Source of the DNA: Spinacia oleracea
Taxonomy: Eukaryota > Streptophyta > Magnoliopsida > Caryophyllales > Amaranthaceae
Direction: 5' to 3'
Length of the DNA stretch: 64,000 bases
Assembly (NCBI RefSeq): GCF_020520425.1
Contig: NC_079492.1
Span: 144,677,861 to 144,741,860, forward strand
The position numbers and the translations under genes are program-made. Under the pieces are notes generated by a model. The model was not told where the DNA came from. It was given only the letters and a program-made list of their open reading frames with translations, and did no database searches. Below are positions 24,738-38,651 of the stretch, piece by piece (position 1 is the stretch's first letter; the number at the start of each line of letters is the position of its first letter).

Positions 24738-25620
24738 TCTCAAAGTCCACTCTGAAACGTCGGTGTAGAATGGTAGGAATTGACAGGAGATCATTGAGAA
24801 AACCACAACCCAATTCGGAGAACCCTATTAAGGCAATTGAGTTTTTGGTTGGTGCAAATCGTACAATAGATAATGCTTCCCGAAAGAGTTGTCTGTTAGT
24901 TTCTTGATTATCCTTTAAAAAATGCAGTTATCTGACATGAATCCTCACACGAACACCCTCATCATTCAGATTTATCTGTCTGTACTCTCATTGCTGTCCA
25001 TCTATGATTCCCAGAAAATCTGTTGAAATATGCGTTCTTTAACTTCAACTTGAAACTTCTTTTGTTTCTCCAGTTTATTTTCTTGTAAAATTTTAAATAG
25101 TTTGACATATATTATGTCGATTGCAGTTGACAGGTCTACATTGAAGCGCAAATGAAGAAACTTTATTGATTCCTGACCATCAAACGAAGAGATGAATGTC
25201 AGCAAGTTCAAAATAAAACTTGGATCCGTTTCTGAGAGTGAATCTGCACAAATTTATTAAAGCACCATAGCTACTCAAATTCATCATGAACAAAGCCTTC
25301 AGTTTCTGCAGGCCCCAGAAAACAGCTCATTGCATGAGAGCTAAGATGCAACCAGTAACATCTTCACAGTGAAGGCCAAATACAAGGAAGATATTATCAA
25401 TTTTGACTTCTCATCAACTTCCAATTTCGCTCAATTCAAGGAATAAGTGGGCAAGAGGTTTAATAGACAAAAACAGTTTTAAGTTCAAGTATTGTGACAA
25501 TGATAATGATTAAAGTGTTAATCCCCACTTCCCCAGTGACTCAGATCTGCAGTATTTTCTGCACAGTTCAGGGCCGTGCATATGCAAGCAGATGAAATTG
25601 TTCAATTTTTACACAAGTTA
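24738..25620 (+). pseudogene. RWP-RK/PB1 gene remnant paired with H4-2
   Basis: An exon-like stretch after a TTTCAG acceptor (24737) reads VSKSTLKRRCRMVGI then RRSLRK where RWP-RK genes have RWPSRK. A second RWP-RK-type exon start (VDRSTLKRK) follows at about 25128 and hits a stop. From about 25360 a decayed PB1 domain (VKAKYKEDI, NFDFSSTSNFAQ) has stops. It ends about 700 bp before the H4-2 stop codon. No product is expected. Confidence 0.75.
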
Positions 25621-25639
25621 ATGTGAGAAGATCAATAGG

Positions 25640-26327
25640 GATATGAAAGTTGTTCGTCATTGTACTGCAATGATGCACAACCGTAAAATTACTTGTATGA
25701 GATTGTTAGTCATGGGTTCAATGAACTTGTCAATATCTCAATGCAGCTGAAACAGCTCTTTCAATACCTTGTGGCTTAAACACAGACCTTAAAATTCATC
25801 TAGAACTATTTCGTTGATGCCTAAGTAACCAAATTGCTCAATCAACCAGAACAAAAGTTGAAAAACAAGATAATATTATAATGGGAAATTCGATAGAGAT
25901 CAGAGTATGGCATTTAAATTTTAACTAATTTCGTTCTTTATAGTGATAAATTCAGACAAATACAATGCAACACCAAGGAATAAAATTCTATCAGTTTCAG
26001 TTACCAAAGAAAAACAAGATTTAGAAATCAAGCAGCTAAACACATTAAGTTTAAACCAAACAGTACTTCCTTAATTTGAACTTAAGCCCTAAGATCTGTA
26101 ATCCATCAGTAATACTTTCAAATTTTCACCCGCATTGATATTAAAACAGAACCAGAAATCGAAAATAAAAAAAAACTCAATTGGAACGGTGTATCACATT
26201 CAAAAGGCTTGGTAATATTTCATTTCATGTAACAATTAATTTCCAATTACACTGCAGAGATCCAAAAGAACCTCCAACTACAAACACCAAATCTACTACC
26301 TAATAAACACAAATCCAGATACAAACC
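25640..26327. other. Interval between RWP-RK/PB1 remnant and H4-2
   Basis: AT-rich sequence with the probable H4-2 3' UTR near its right end. Parts (GGCTT..AATATTTCATTTCAT) recur beside H4-3 and H4-4, which shows co-duplication. No other feature is seen. Confidence 0.45.
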
Positions 26328-26855
<528 letters not shown>

Positions 26856-27004
26856 CAAATTGTAAAATTTACTTTTGGACCGTAGATGGTTTTGATCCAA
26901 CGGTGGATATTTGCGTTTGAGTGACTTTGCGGATTGTGGCTTAAGCAGGACCAATTGTTTATTTTCCTCTCCTGACGGGGCAGTGTTTTGTTTTTGTTGT
27001 CGTA

Positions 27005-27331
27005 CTCCCTCCGTCCCGGAATACTTGATCTGTTTTCCTTATCGGACCATCCCTTAATACTTGACCTGTTTCTAAAAATGGAAATATTCCAACAATATTA
27101 TATTATTTCTCACTTCACCCCTATTAACCCACCTACCCCCTACTCCATACAAAAATAATTAAAAATTAAACCCCTACTCTCCCCCAACCCCACATCTTAA
27201 CCCACCTCCCACTAACTACATTAAAATAATATCCCACTATCAACTACTACCTATTAAATTAAATAAGTCAATTCAAGTCCCTTAAACTATGTGCCGGTCA
27301 AACTGGATCGAGTATTCCGGGACGGAGGGAG
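27005..27331. mobile_element. Stowaway MITE (complete)
   Basis: Perfect-looking ends CTCCCTCCGTCCCGGAATAC and GTATTCCGGGACGGAGGGAG, flanked by TA at 27003-27004 and 27332-27333. It is 327 bp and non-coding. A truncated relative, inverted, lies at about 56345-56476. Confidence 0.92.
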
Positions 27332-27559
27332 TAATAATAAAAGCAAAGGAAAGTCGTACTCGTAATACTCTCTTCGTATCTAAATGTTTTTCCCATTTTC
27401 TTTTAAAGTGTCCTAAAATGATAGTTTTACTTTTTTTTTCCTTTTTAACCTTATCTTTGTAATTTTAACCTTGTAAATCTGTTTTTTTTAATTTTGAGGG
27501 AAACCATTCAAGGCTTAGCTATTATTATTAATTGATAAACAGAAATCCGAGGCTACAAT

Positions 27560-28045
27560 CTATGTAATAACATCTGGACAAGCTCCTACCCACACTCTAG
27601 TAGAGTACTCTAAGGGGCGAATGTGAGCCAAAGCATGGGCTACTTCATCTGCCTCTCTAAACACATGAGAAAACAGAGCTATTTCTATTTCTCTGAGTAT
27701 CATCCCCACGTATGATCCATCAAAGGTTCGCTCCATGAGCTTATTGATAACCTCTAGACTGTCACTCTCAATAACAACCAAGGTAGCATTACATTGTGCC
27801 ACCATCTGTAGATCAAACACAATTGCTTTTGCTTCAGCTATGCACGCACTCCACCTGCAGCGTATCTGTCTTACTTCTGCACGGCTTACCATACTACCCA
27901 TATGATCCCTTATCACCGCTCCAAGCCCAGCTCCTTCGTCTCCAAATAATGTTGCATCAACGTTTATCTTGAGGTACCCTTCATTGGGTGAACACCAAGT
28001 AACATTCTCCCTACTCCTAATGCCATTTTGCATTGCCCTTTCCAC
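27560..28045 (-). pseudogene. RNase H domain (RVT_3 type) from a plant LINE
   Basis: A 161-residue open stretch reads like the C-terminal RNase H of plant L1-type LINEs: NVDATLF (first Asp), EAKAI (Glu), ESDSLEVI (Asp) and ADEVAHALA (last Asp). All four acidic positions appear present. No reverse transcriptase is attached on this strand, so it is a 5'-truncated LINE remnant or a captured domain. Confidence 0.75.
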
Positions 28046-28689
28046 CCCATTTTAACCATGTAAAATTGTTGGTCTTATCAATAAAGGACATTGTAATCTC
28101 ATGGTTGATTTAAGTTTTGATGGATTAATGAGTTGTCATTTCCCCCCTAAAATTCCACTGGCTTAAAGTCTTACAATTATTTTGTTTTATTGTGAAAAAT
28201 GAATCAAAAAGCAACAATTCCCCATAAAAGTATAACAATAATGGTTAATTGTGTAATGTTCTTTTTTCCTTAACAACCGCATAAAATGGCAAACGAGAAA
28301 AATATTTAGATACTGTCCACATATCATTTTTTTACAAAAACCCTAAAAAAAACAATTTTGTTTTCTCTCTCTCCTCGATGTTTTGTTTATTTCTACACTT
28401 CATCTTCTTCGCCAAGCTTCATCAATATGGGCACGACTACTTTTTTAAAAAGCTTTTAATAAAATAAACATAAAGATAAAGAAAGGGATTAAAAAAAAAA
28501 TTACGCACCCATACAATTGTTATTTCCTCCGTCGTGTTGTGGCGAGGAAAGATATATGGGTATGTGTGAGAGTTCCACTTTTTTACTCGGGTGTTTGTCT
28601 ATGCAATCCCATAAATTGGAAGGTTAGCCATTTTATTTTACCAACGGGTATAGTTGTATAGGTTGGAATCATGATAGGATCAAAGCCAG

Positions 28690-29525
28690 TTTCGACTTCG
28701 AGGATGCTTGACGAATTGTGGGAATGAAACTTCCTTCTACGGATCGTGGCGATTTCCTTTACTGGAGGTATCACAAGTCGGGTAAGTTTACTGTTAAATT
28801 TGCATATGCAATGCTAGCTTCAGAGGATTTGACCTTGAGCCTGTCAATTATTACAAGAGCCTATGTCCCTCAAGACTCCTCCAAAATGTAAGTTATTTTT
28901 TCTTTGGAAACTTCTCCATAATGGAATTGCAACGAAGCTTAATATTCACTTTAGAGGGATTCATATGGAGGCTGTTCGTGATTTATGTGTGAAGACGGAG
29001 GAATATATTCAACACATTTTTCGATTTTGTTCGGTAGCGCAACAAGTTTGGAGGGATAAATTGCTTGCAATCCATTCAGAAATCAATGAAACTATATCTT
29101 TTGTGGATTGGTTTCTCCATTTATGTTCTATATCCGACTATTTCAACGACATGATGGTAAGAATAGTACCCGACGTATCTATTTCATTAGTTATGAGCAC
29201 TTTGGTTGTCAAGGAACAACCACGTACTTAGGAATGACATCACCAACATTGCCTCCGTTTTTATTCTAAAGGGTCTTGAACGACATGGTGTACTTTATGG
29301 GCACTTTGGTTGTCAAGCAAGATTGAAACATATTACTATTGTTACCGATCATCAGCATCTGGTGCAATAGTATTGGACGAATATTTCCTGAAAATGTAGA
29401 TATGATGGACACTAGAAGAAATCAAGATTTTAGGTACTGATTTCTCTTGGTGCAACATTCGTAAGGTGTAACGAGATCGAGTGGATCAAGCTCATTTTCT
29501 TGCAAATGGAGCCTCACGTAATTTA
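28690..29525 (+). pseudogene. L1-type LINE 3' remnant (zf-RVT and RNase H debris)
   Basis: Frames on the plus strand give DFLYWRYHKSGKFTVKFAYA, then PPKCKLFFLWKLLHNGIATK with downstream Cys and His residues (zf-RVT domain), and near 29440-29520 a decayed RNase H tail (DQAHFLANGAS). The frame is interrupted several times. It lies opposite in strand to the RNase H at 27560-28045, so it is a separate insertion. Confidence 0.7.
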
Positions 29526-29849
29526 ATATGCTTATTTAATTTTCCTTTTCCATAACGTTATTTTAGTTACTCTATGTACCCAAAAAAAAAAAAAACTTTC
29601 GTCAACTATCCGGACGCAAATTGCCAAAATGAATACTCCGTACATGTTTTTTTGTTCACACCGAACATGTAACAAGCGTTCAACGTTCTTCTACTCCCAT
29701 TTACTCCCACTACACGGACCAATGATTCAATGAACCAAGCGTTCATCCTTAACCAGTAACTCATTAATTAGTAATTACACATATTTTTCTGCTGCTTTTT
29801 TGGTCTTTCCATTTTACTTTCTACAATTTGGTTTCTACTGTAGAGGATT

Positions 29850-32709
29850 TTGGGAGAAAAAAAACCATTGCTAGCAGACTAGGGTTTGCTTTAAACTTCC
29901 CGGCAACGGTCAGACCATCGCCCCATCTAGGTAATGCATTTCTACTTGTGAATTATTGGCACATAAGATCTTACCTAGTACTCCTATAATTTTATGGTTT
30001 AATATGAATATGATAATTTTGTTCATTCATTTTGCAATACATAATACTTCTATCTTATAATTTCATGTTTTAATTGAATATGATAATTTGGTTCATACAT
30101 TTGTGCTTCATCTCCTCTTCAAGCAGATATGTGCTTTGTTTTGGTGTTAGTTTTTTGTTACTCAGGTTTTAGTTGAGTTATTTGGTAAAAAACTGTTAAT
30201 TGGTATGGATTTATAATATTTCTCGAATTTGGATGTTAGTTATTGTTGCCCAATTATGGTTTGTTTTGACTGTTGAGGTGGTCCTAAGTTTTACTTTAGG
30301 ACCCATGAAGATGGAAAATGAGAGAGGGGGCCTAAGGCTCGTTATGCTCTGATTTTTTTTAGTGCATGTTTGGTATGAATTTAGGAAAGGAAATGGTTTG
30401 AAACATTTAAGAAGGAGAAATGGAAATGTTAAGTGTTACCATTATTTGTTGTTTGGTATACCCAATGAAAGCAATCTCTTGTATCATTGAGTAGTAACAA
30501 ATTGGTGATAATGGTTACCCTTCGGAAATGAAATGTGTTATCCATCTCTCATACCAAACGTAATGAAATTAGTTAATTGATTCTATTTCCAACACTTGAA
30601 AAATGTTATACCAAACATGCTCTTAGTGTGGTTTGGTGTGATTGTTTTCTTAGAGTGTTTTTTTTGTTTTTCCTGGGGTGGTCTGAAATCTTAAATTTTC
30701 TGGTCTAATATGATGAAGAATGCTGAACGCCTAAGTTTAAGGATATTCCATCGGAATTTGTTCTATTTTTCATGGTTTAGGGTTTTGGGAAATCGGGGTG
30801 GTATTGAGATTTAACGATGATTAAATCTCATTTTAACTTGGCAATGCCTTACAAGTACTTTTATCAAGGAGGCTCCCCAGTCGGATAAATTGGGGGTTCA
30901 TAGTGCTCCAACAAAATCGAGGCTCTTCTACCCTACACAGAGACAATGAAGAGGTTGTTGTGTCAATTGGGGAGTTCCCCATTTGTTTTTGTTTTTTTTT
31001 GGAAAAAGTAGGATACACTTCAAAACTTGGTGTTGTATGAACTACCTTGAGCCATCATCCAAAATAAAATAAAAATTGGATGTAGAAATTTAACAAGGGA
31101 CTTTAACAATTATTTCACCTAATGCCCATAAAATATTGAGAATGACACCAAGTTGAGCATTGCCATGATCGTTATTCATTAGGGCTTCCTTTGAAAGTTG
31201 AAACCTATGATTTTTTATTTTTTGGGTGCAATTGAGAAATCACAAATGGGCCAATGGGGGGAGGAGGGGGGTTCAAACCTGTGACCTATCGTTAACCTGC
31301 CCTTGGTCTTAACCACTAGGCCAAGACCTCATTGGTAGGCTATGATGAGAGGCTAATTTGTTTGAGTATTTAGCAAATGTGTTCTGCTAGCTCTATTTTC
31401 TCAATGGTTTGTTATGATGTCTAAATGAATTGGAGTACATTAATTAATTGAATGTTTTTACACTTTACAATCTTGTAGGATAAACAACCAATGTCTAAGG
31501 ATAAGACTATTGCTTGTACCTCCACCCTCTGCAGATTAACTACTCTTGGTTTTAACAAGGATGAGGGGGCGGAGGATCAAGATCCGAAGACCTACAATAA
31601 TAAGAGGAAGACCATTCTAAGAAAAACCATGGAGGACTCTCAGTTCTATCATTTGCTAATGATTAAAAACCACAGACAAACTACAGCAACTATGGTTCAA
31701 GTTTTATGCGAATCATACGATGCAAAGAAAAGGGTGTTTAACATTAACAATAACACCACCATTAAATTCTGTGTTGAAGAGGTTGCTGAATTGCTCGGGA
31801 TCCCTAACACCGGGTCTGATCCTCTATTGTTGTGTCGTTTCTCAAAAGAGAAGGAAGTATTAAAATTACCAACCTCTTTTCCTGACTATGTTTATGAGCT
31901 CAAAAACAAATATGCTGATAAGCTAATGAGTAGAGAGAAAACAAGTAAATCAGATGCAGGAAAGTGGGGAGTAAACTGGGAGAGAAGCAAACGGCATTTG
32001 AGTACAGGTAGTTTGGTGAGCATTTTAAAGAAGATGGAGCCTAACAATACGGAAAGTAGAATGCAGTACAGACGCTTACTTTCTTATTATCTCGTAGAAA
32101 CATTTTTGTTGCCTTCGACTGATGAACAATTTTGTAGAACTAGCTTCTACAAATGTGTTGAAGACTTGGAGAGATTCGAAGCAACAAATTGGGCAAAGGC
32201 AACTTTGGATGGCATCCATGAAGCAGCTTCTAAAATCAAGAATGGTTTAAATACCTTTAGGGGTTGTACTCCTGTTTTGAGGTAACAATAATTAACTTGT
32301 CATGTTTATTGTTAACTTTATGAAATTTATCTTATAACTTAATTTCCGTTTTTGATTGTGTTAGGCATTAATATTTGAAAGAATATCATCTTTGAGGCCA
32401 AAAGTAAGACAAGACCAAAATGAATGTCTACCAATCGAGAAATATTTGGGCAAGAAGATTAGTATAGATGAAGTGAAAAAGATTCTAGGCGAATTGACTC
32501 CCAATGATGTAAGTCTTGTGTTGAACTAGAGAATGCAATGTATGTTTTCTACTCACTAGGAAACAATAATAAAAATGTCAAACTTTTTATTGTTTTTGTC
32601 TTGCAGATTAAGAGTTGCCAATTTTGTGATGGTTCGGTAGAGCTGAGGAACCGCAGCCAATCTAAAGGTGAATCTTCACAACCCAATTTGGTGAACCATG
32701 CTAAGCGAG
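29850..32709 (+). CDS. Gene with a DUF1985/plant-mobile-domain-like N-terminus
   Basis: A probable 5' UTR exon ends at about 29931 (ATCTAG|GTAATG). A 1.5-kb intron ends at CTTGTAG (31479) and the ATG is at 31491. The main exon (31491-32281, about 264 residues) carries MVQVLCESYDAKKRVFNI and VAELLGIPNTGSDPL, matching the N-terminal domain common in plant Ulp1-linked transposon proteins and their relatives. Exon 32607-32709 ends in ESSQPNLVN, a linker string of the RWP-RK family, with a phase-1 donor leading to the exon at 33171. The exon between (ending 32508) joins in frame only if its acceptor is GAAAG (about 32380) rather than TTAG (32364); otherwise there is a frame break. Function unknown. 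Confidence 0.55.
30362..30622. mobile_element. PIF/Tourist-like MITE in a 5' UTR intron
   Basis: Ends GTGCATGTTTGGTAT and ATACCAAACATGCTC (15 bp, two mismatches as inverted repeats), flanked by TTA at 30359-30361 and 30623-30625. It is 261 bp with no coding. Confidence 0.8.
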
Positions 32710-33170
32710 GTGAGTGGCTTGACTATATCCCTGTTCCTGAAATTAAATGAATATGCATTTCTTCATCAGTACCTGAATCTGATGTTTAGTCTTCATTACC
32801 CATGTTTAAGCTCTTTTGAGGATTTTAGTCTTCATTAGAATCATTACCATGTTATTCTTGTTAATTTTGTTATAAGCTATTTTGTTATAACCTGAACCTG
32901 AATTTGATGTTTAGTCTTCATTACCTTGAATCTGATGAATCTGTAATAAGCTAGGTAATTCAGTTGCACTACTAATAATGTACTATCAGTATTATGTTTG
33001 TTAATCTTGTTATAAGCTCTTTCGAGGATTTCCGTTCTTTTCCTTTAGGCCAAAATATGATTCATGGATTATACCTTGACTTCTCTAATCATTTCTTCAT
33101 TCCCTTTTTTTCCTAGTGGTATGAAGTATTTACTTTGTATGATTTTAACATGGATATATGCCAATTTCAG

Positions 33171-33663
33171 TCACCAGGTCTACATTGAAACGCAACTGCA
33201 CACAGTTTGAAAGTGATCACCTTCAATCTAGCAGAAAGGAGTTTGTCAGGAAGTGTAAAAGCAAACCTGAATATCTGCCTCTAACACCAAATCCGCAAAA
33301 ACTCCATCCTTGAACACCTCCGCTAGTCCAGTTGATAATCATGAACAGAACCCTCAGTTTCAGCAGGAAACCCAAGGTGGAACCTGTAACATATTCACAG
33401 TGAAGGCTGAATATAAAGAAGATATTATTAAATTTGACTTCTCATCAACATCAAATTTCGCTCAACTGAAGGAAGAAGTGGGGAAGAGGTTTAATCTGGA
33501 CTCGAGTGGTGTTAAGATCAAGTATCATGATAATGATGGTGATTATGTGCTAATCACAGGTGACACTGACCTGCAGTATTTTATACATAATTCAGGACCA
33601 TCCGAAGGCAAGCCAGTTAGATTGTTTGTTTTTTACTCGAGCAAAGTATGCATCATTGACTAA
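33171..33663 (+). pseudogene. RWP-RK half plus complete PB1 domain
   Basis: After TTTCAG (33170) the exon reads VTRSTLKRNCTQF in phase 1 with the preceding exon, then stops near 33312. A one-base shift leads to an open frame with a full PB1 domain: FTVKAEYKEDIIKF, EEVGKRFNLD, KYHDNDGDYVLI, ending VCIID. This PB1 is the best preserved of the remnants. Its left part was duplicated into the start of block B at 40555. Confidence 0.7.
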
Positions 33664-34284
33664 TTGTAACACGACCTACAAGTTACCTTCAAAATACTTG
33701 TAGTCTTGTAGAGTTGTAGGATATCGTTACTAAGTACTAACTGTAGTGTATGTTTTTGAAATTGTCATGTACCAGCAACTGCAGCAACAAATGTACTTTT
33801 GTTAACATATCTCAGAATCATATGTTGATTTTTGGGAAAGGGTGCTTAAAAGATGAATCAAAATGAGATATTATTAGAAATGTATATTTTTCTGCTTGCC
33901 TAATCTACAGTTATTGGGTTTCTATTGTTAAAGACTCAAATGCACTTGCCCTTTTAAATTTTTGTCTTTTGTCGAGTTTAAGAGCAGTACACAGCTAGAA
34001 TGCTATAACATGAACCTCAGATTTCTGGTTAAAGGATCTGTTCAGATAACTGAAAACTTATTTTGTTAGTATTGAAACATATTTAGACTTCAAAATTCAT
34101 ATTCAACATTGAATAAAGTTTCTCCCACATTCCAAAGATCTTTATCCATTTTCGATTCAGTAAAAACCTAAATTTCAACCAAATGCTAAATAAAACCAAA
34201 CGGAAGTGTTAAAGCTGGATGTTTTGTTTCTAAATGTGCTAGTCTTCTGATGTTTTACGCTTTACCTTTCAACTGTATATGTCT

Positions 34285-35500
34285 GATGATACTTTCAGTC
34301 TCAAGGTCTACTCTGAAGCGCTGGTGTAGAAAGTTGGGAATTGAGAAGTGGGCATCGAGCAAACCTTATAGAAGTGAATCTTCACAACTCAATTTAGTGA
34401 ACCCTGTTAAGGAAGTTGAATCTTTGGCTGGTGTAGTCGGCTTATATTTAGCTCGACATCCCCATCTCAACCTCTACCCTTATTCCTGTTGTTATGGGAC
34501 AGGTGAAAGCAGTCAGCAGAAACAGCTTCCACAGGTAATTACAGAAATCTTATTGTTGGTGAGAACTGAGAACAATCCCCTTGACATCCGCTAAACTGTT
34601 CATTCTGTAACTGTTATCTGCTCTTATTTCTGTCAGCATGTATAGTTTTCCAAAGTATGATGAATATTGCTCTGTATCTTGGTTTTCATGAAAACATTTT
34701 GGTTGATGTCCAAGAAACAGATACGGAGTATCCAATAACACTAGTGCCTGTGCCATCTCTCTACATAATAATATAATTTTGACATTTATTTTCTTAAATT
34801 CCTGGTGCATTGTACCAGTCACAAGAAAACAATGCTCCTCAAAAGAGCTACTCCATATTTGTAGTGATCTGACATGAATATCACATGAACCCTGCATCTT
34901 ATCATTTAGATATAATTTTGTACTCTCATTGTTGTCCGTCTATGCTCCCAGATAATCTGTTGAATGTGCATTCTTCAACCACCGGAAATTGAAACTTCCT
35001 GTTATGTCTTGAATTCTCATTGTTTCTCCATATCTTTTTCTTGTAATATTTTATGGCTTGACATGATACAAAGTATATGTCAATTGCAGTCAGCAGGTCT
35101 ACACTGAAACACAAATGCAGACAGTTTATTGATCCTGAATTCCTGACCATAAAGGGAAGAGACGAATGTCAGTAAGATCAAAATAAAACCTGGGCGTGTC
35201 TGAGAGTAATTCTGCACTGGTTCACTGCCTGGGACACAAGATGTAACCTGTAACATTCTTCACAATTAAAGCCAAATACAAGGAACTGAGGAAGATAATA
35301 TCAAATTTGACTTCTCAGCAACATCCAATTTTGCTAAATTGGAGGAATTAGTGGGCGAAAGCCGAGAGGTATAATCTGGACTCAAGACAGTTTAAAGGTC
35401 AAGTATTGTGGCAGTGATGATTAGGGCTTAGGAACCAATGAGATGGTTCGTTTTCTGCACAAGTTAGTGTGAGAAGATAAACAAGGATATGGAGGTTGTT
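34285..35500 (+). pseudogene. RWP-RK/PB1 remnant paired with H4-3
   Basis: After an ACTTTCAG acceptor (about 34299) the exon reads VSRSTLKRWCRKLGIEKWAS with SSK in the RWP-RK position, then SSQLNLVNPVKEVES. A second RWP-RK start (VSRSTLKHKCRQF) is at about 35090. A decayed PB1 lies at 35265-35420. The order of two RWP-RK exons then PB1 matches the remnant at 24.7-25.6 kb. It ends about 850 bp before the H4-3 stop. Confidence 0.7.
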
Positions 35501-36346
35501 CATCATTGACTCATTGTACTGCAGCAGTGAAGCCTGCCAGTAACTGCCTTCAAATTATTTGTACAAGACTGCTAGTTTCAGGTTCTTGGATTTACATATA
35601 CTTTGTGTCAAACAATGAACTTAAACTACAACTGTTGCTAAGTCTTTTGCTACTCTAGTTGCATTTTACCCAAATCTCAAAACTTGAACTTAGCAAAAAC
35701 TGGATACAGCTAGAACACAACATGAACACCTTGTGGCTTCAACATGAAGCTTACATTTCAATTCATTGAGAACTTTTTTGACAACGCCTTAATTAATGAA
35801 ACAAGTTCCTGCCAAGTCCGAAGCAAATTTAATAAACCTGAAACCATCTCTCCATTGAATTTAGAAGTCATCATACTTAATCAATCAACCACACCAAGAA
35901 ATGTTATCAAATTCTGTCAGTTACAGTCCCCATCCAAGGACAAGAATAGCACCATTAATACCAAACAAGAAGCTGAAAGCCCTAATTTCAAACTCTACCA
36001 GAAATTACTTAATTAGAATCAGGATTCCAAATCTGTATTCCATCGGTAATTAAACAAACTAAGCTCACTAACTAATTAGAAAACACAATCTAAACGAAAG
36101 AGATAACAAATTTCACCGAAAATGTTAATCAATCAATCAACAAACTGGAAATAGAAACAAGTTAAAGAAGATGAACTCAGTATGTCACATTCAAAAGCTT
36201 GATAATATTTCATTTCATATAACCACCACTGATTTCCAATTACAATGCAGAAATTCCAAAAGAACCTCCAAAATGAGAAACTAAAAACGCCAAATTACAA
36301 TTAACATAAACCTACTACCTAATAACCACAAATCAAGATACAAACC

Positions 36347-36862
<516 letters not shown>

Positions 36863-36999
36863 TTATGAGTCGTGGATTTCTTTGATCTGACGGCTGGGAT
36901 TGGCGAATAAATGACCTTGCGGATTGTATCTCGTCCTCTTGGATTGCCAACTCACTGTTGTTTTGTAGGCAATATTTTATGGATGTGGGCCATTGTGTG

Positions 37000-38640
37000 A
37001 TACAGGGAAATTTAAAAAGGTTTGTTATTTTCAATTTTTATTTTAGTTTTTCTAAAAAATTAAATGACCAAGTATAATTTACATTTTATAAAGGACATTT
37101 TAAAATAATGATGAATAAATTACATCTTAAAATGGTGAAACTACATTAAAGAAAACCTCTGGCACGATATGTTCAAATAAATTAAGACACTTTCCCATGT
37201 TTGAACAAATTTTAAACAAAATAAATTTGATCAATTTAGAACAATATATACTTCACTTAAGTCAAATATAAAGTACTTTGAAAAATATAAAATAGGGTGC
37301 GTTCTATTCAGTTAATATCACAAAATCTATTATATGCTCAACCTAACTATTTTTACTTATTTCAAATAAATTAATTTCAAGTAAGTTGAATACTAGGCAA
37401 GTTTAAGGCTCACATAAAATAAGTACATTAAAAATAAGTTTATGAAATAAATTTGGAGTTAAACCATCATTCAAAGTATGAGATAAATTTAGCCACTTTT
37501 GCTAGGTTGTTGTACTCATCTCGTTTGAATCGCGCGTGTTGTAACATAACCCTACAAGGCTCTGCCCATCTTGTTAATACATGTTTTTCCTTTATGTAAA
37601 ACAAAAGTATGAGTAGATGTAGGCTCCGTTTCATTGGACTTATTTTGATTGAACGTATATTAACTGAACTTATCTGAATTTATTTTATCTGAAAAAACTT
37701 ATTTGTGTGTTAATATGTTTAGAAAAAATCTTATTTTTGCTGAACTTATATCATCTGAACTTAACTAAACTTATCTTGTCTGAAATAAGTCGAACAGAAC
37801 AAAGCCTCAAGGGAAGATCAATGAAATAAAGGATACCAAGTTTAGTTTACAACAGACTATAGATCTATAAGTTAGGGTGTATTTTCTTCAGCATATAAGG
37901 CCTGCCTTGTCTGAACTAACATTATTTTGATTCACGAGACCTTATTTACCTAACATGATCTTTATAGGACATACTCTTAGCTAGTTAACTTATAGAACTT
38001 TATAGTACCTTGCTAACCTGTATAGCTTCGTAAATGGGGCGTTTTTCGCCGGATGAAACTTGATTTTTTTTTTTTAAATCAACTTATTGTACCTGATTGA
38101 CCTAATAGAACCATATCAAACATAGTTGTAACTCATTGGACCTAAATGTTAGAGAGTAAATTGTAGAGAGGCAAGTTACATGACTAGGATAGAACGTATT
38201 AAGACTTTATTGAAATTTATTGACTGACTGCAATGTATATGAACTTATTATACTTTAACCTTATATTTATAAGGTGAAGAGACGCACCTTTAATCATTCC
38301 TCATAAAATTGTATGTACTTTTTAAATATGAGGAGTTTCACTTGGGCTTCGTTTGAGCAACATGAAGTGTTTTAATTATCTTTGAAGGAAAAACATAATT
38401 CCAAACTCAAAGTCATAAACAATAGGAAAAATAGAGTACATGGGAGAGGTTGATGGGAAGAGAAAAGAGAGATGAGGGGAGTAAGGAGAAACGGTGGTTT
38501 CCCTTGCTTTCAAATTTATTTTCCACCTATTTTCCACCATTGAAAAATTCTTTTACACGGGACTTTTGCCAAAATAAACAACCAGAAATGACTGAAAAGG
38601 AAAATTCAATTTTCAAGGAGATGTTTAACACCGAACCAAA
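37000..38640. other. Block A intergenic DNA with an AACTTAT-rich MITE-like segment
   Basis: No gene is seen. At about 37621-37807 inverted ends AGGCTCCGTTTC..GGACTTATTT and AAATAAGTCGAACAGAACAAAGCCT enclose TGAACTTAT-type repeats, suggesting a MITE. Similar TGAACTTAT-rich sequence recurs near 11.1, 45.0 and 46.0 kb. The segment 38200-38640 matches 46090-46480 in block B. Confidence 0.5.
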
Positions 38641-38651
38641 GAAGCACTCCC

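Noticed and set aside
28583-28774. 62-residue minus-strand ORF and other short ORFs in AT-rich intergenic DNA
   Set aside because: No homology, splice or context support.
27560-29525. One LINE with RT zinc and RNase H parts
   Set aside because: The two pieces lie on opposite strands and do not follow LINE order, so they are separate remnants.
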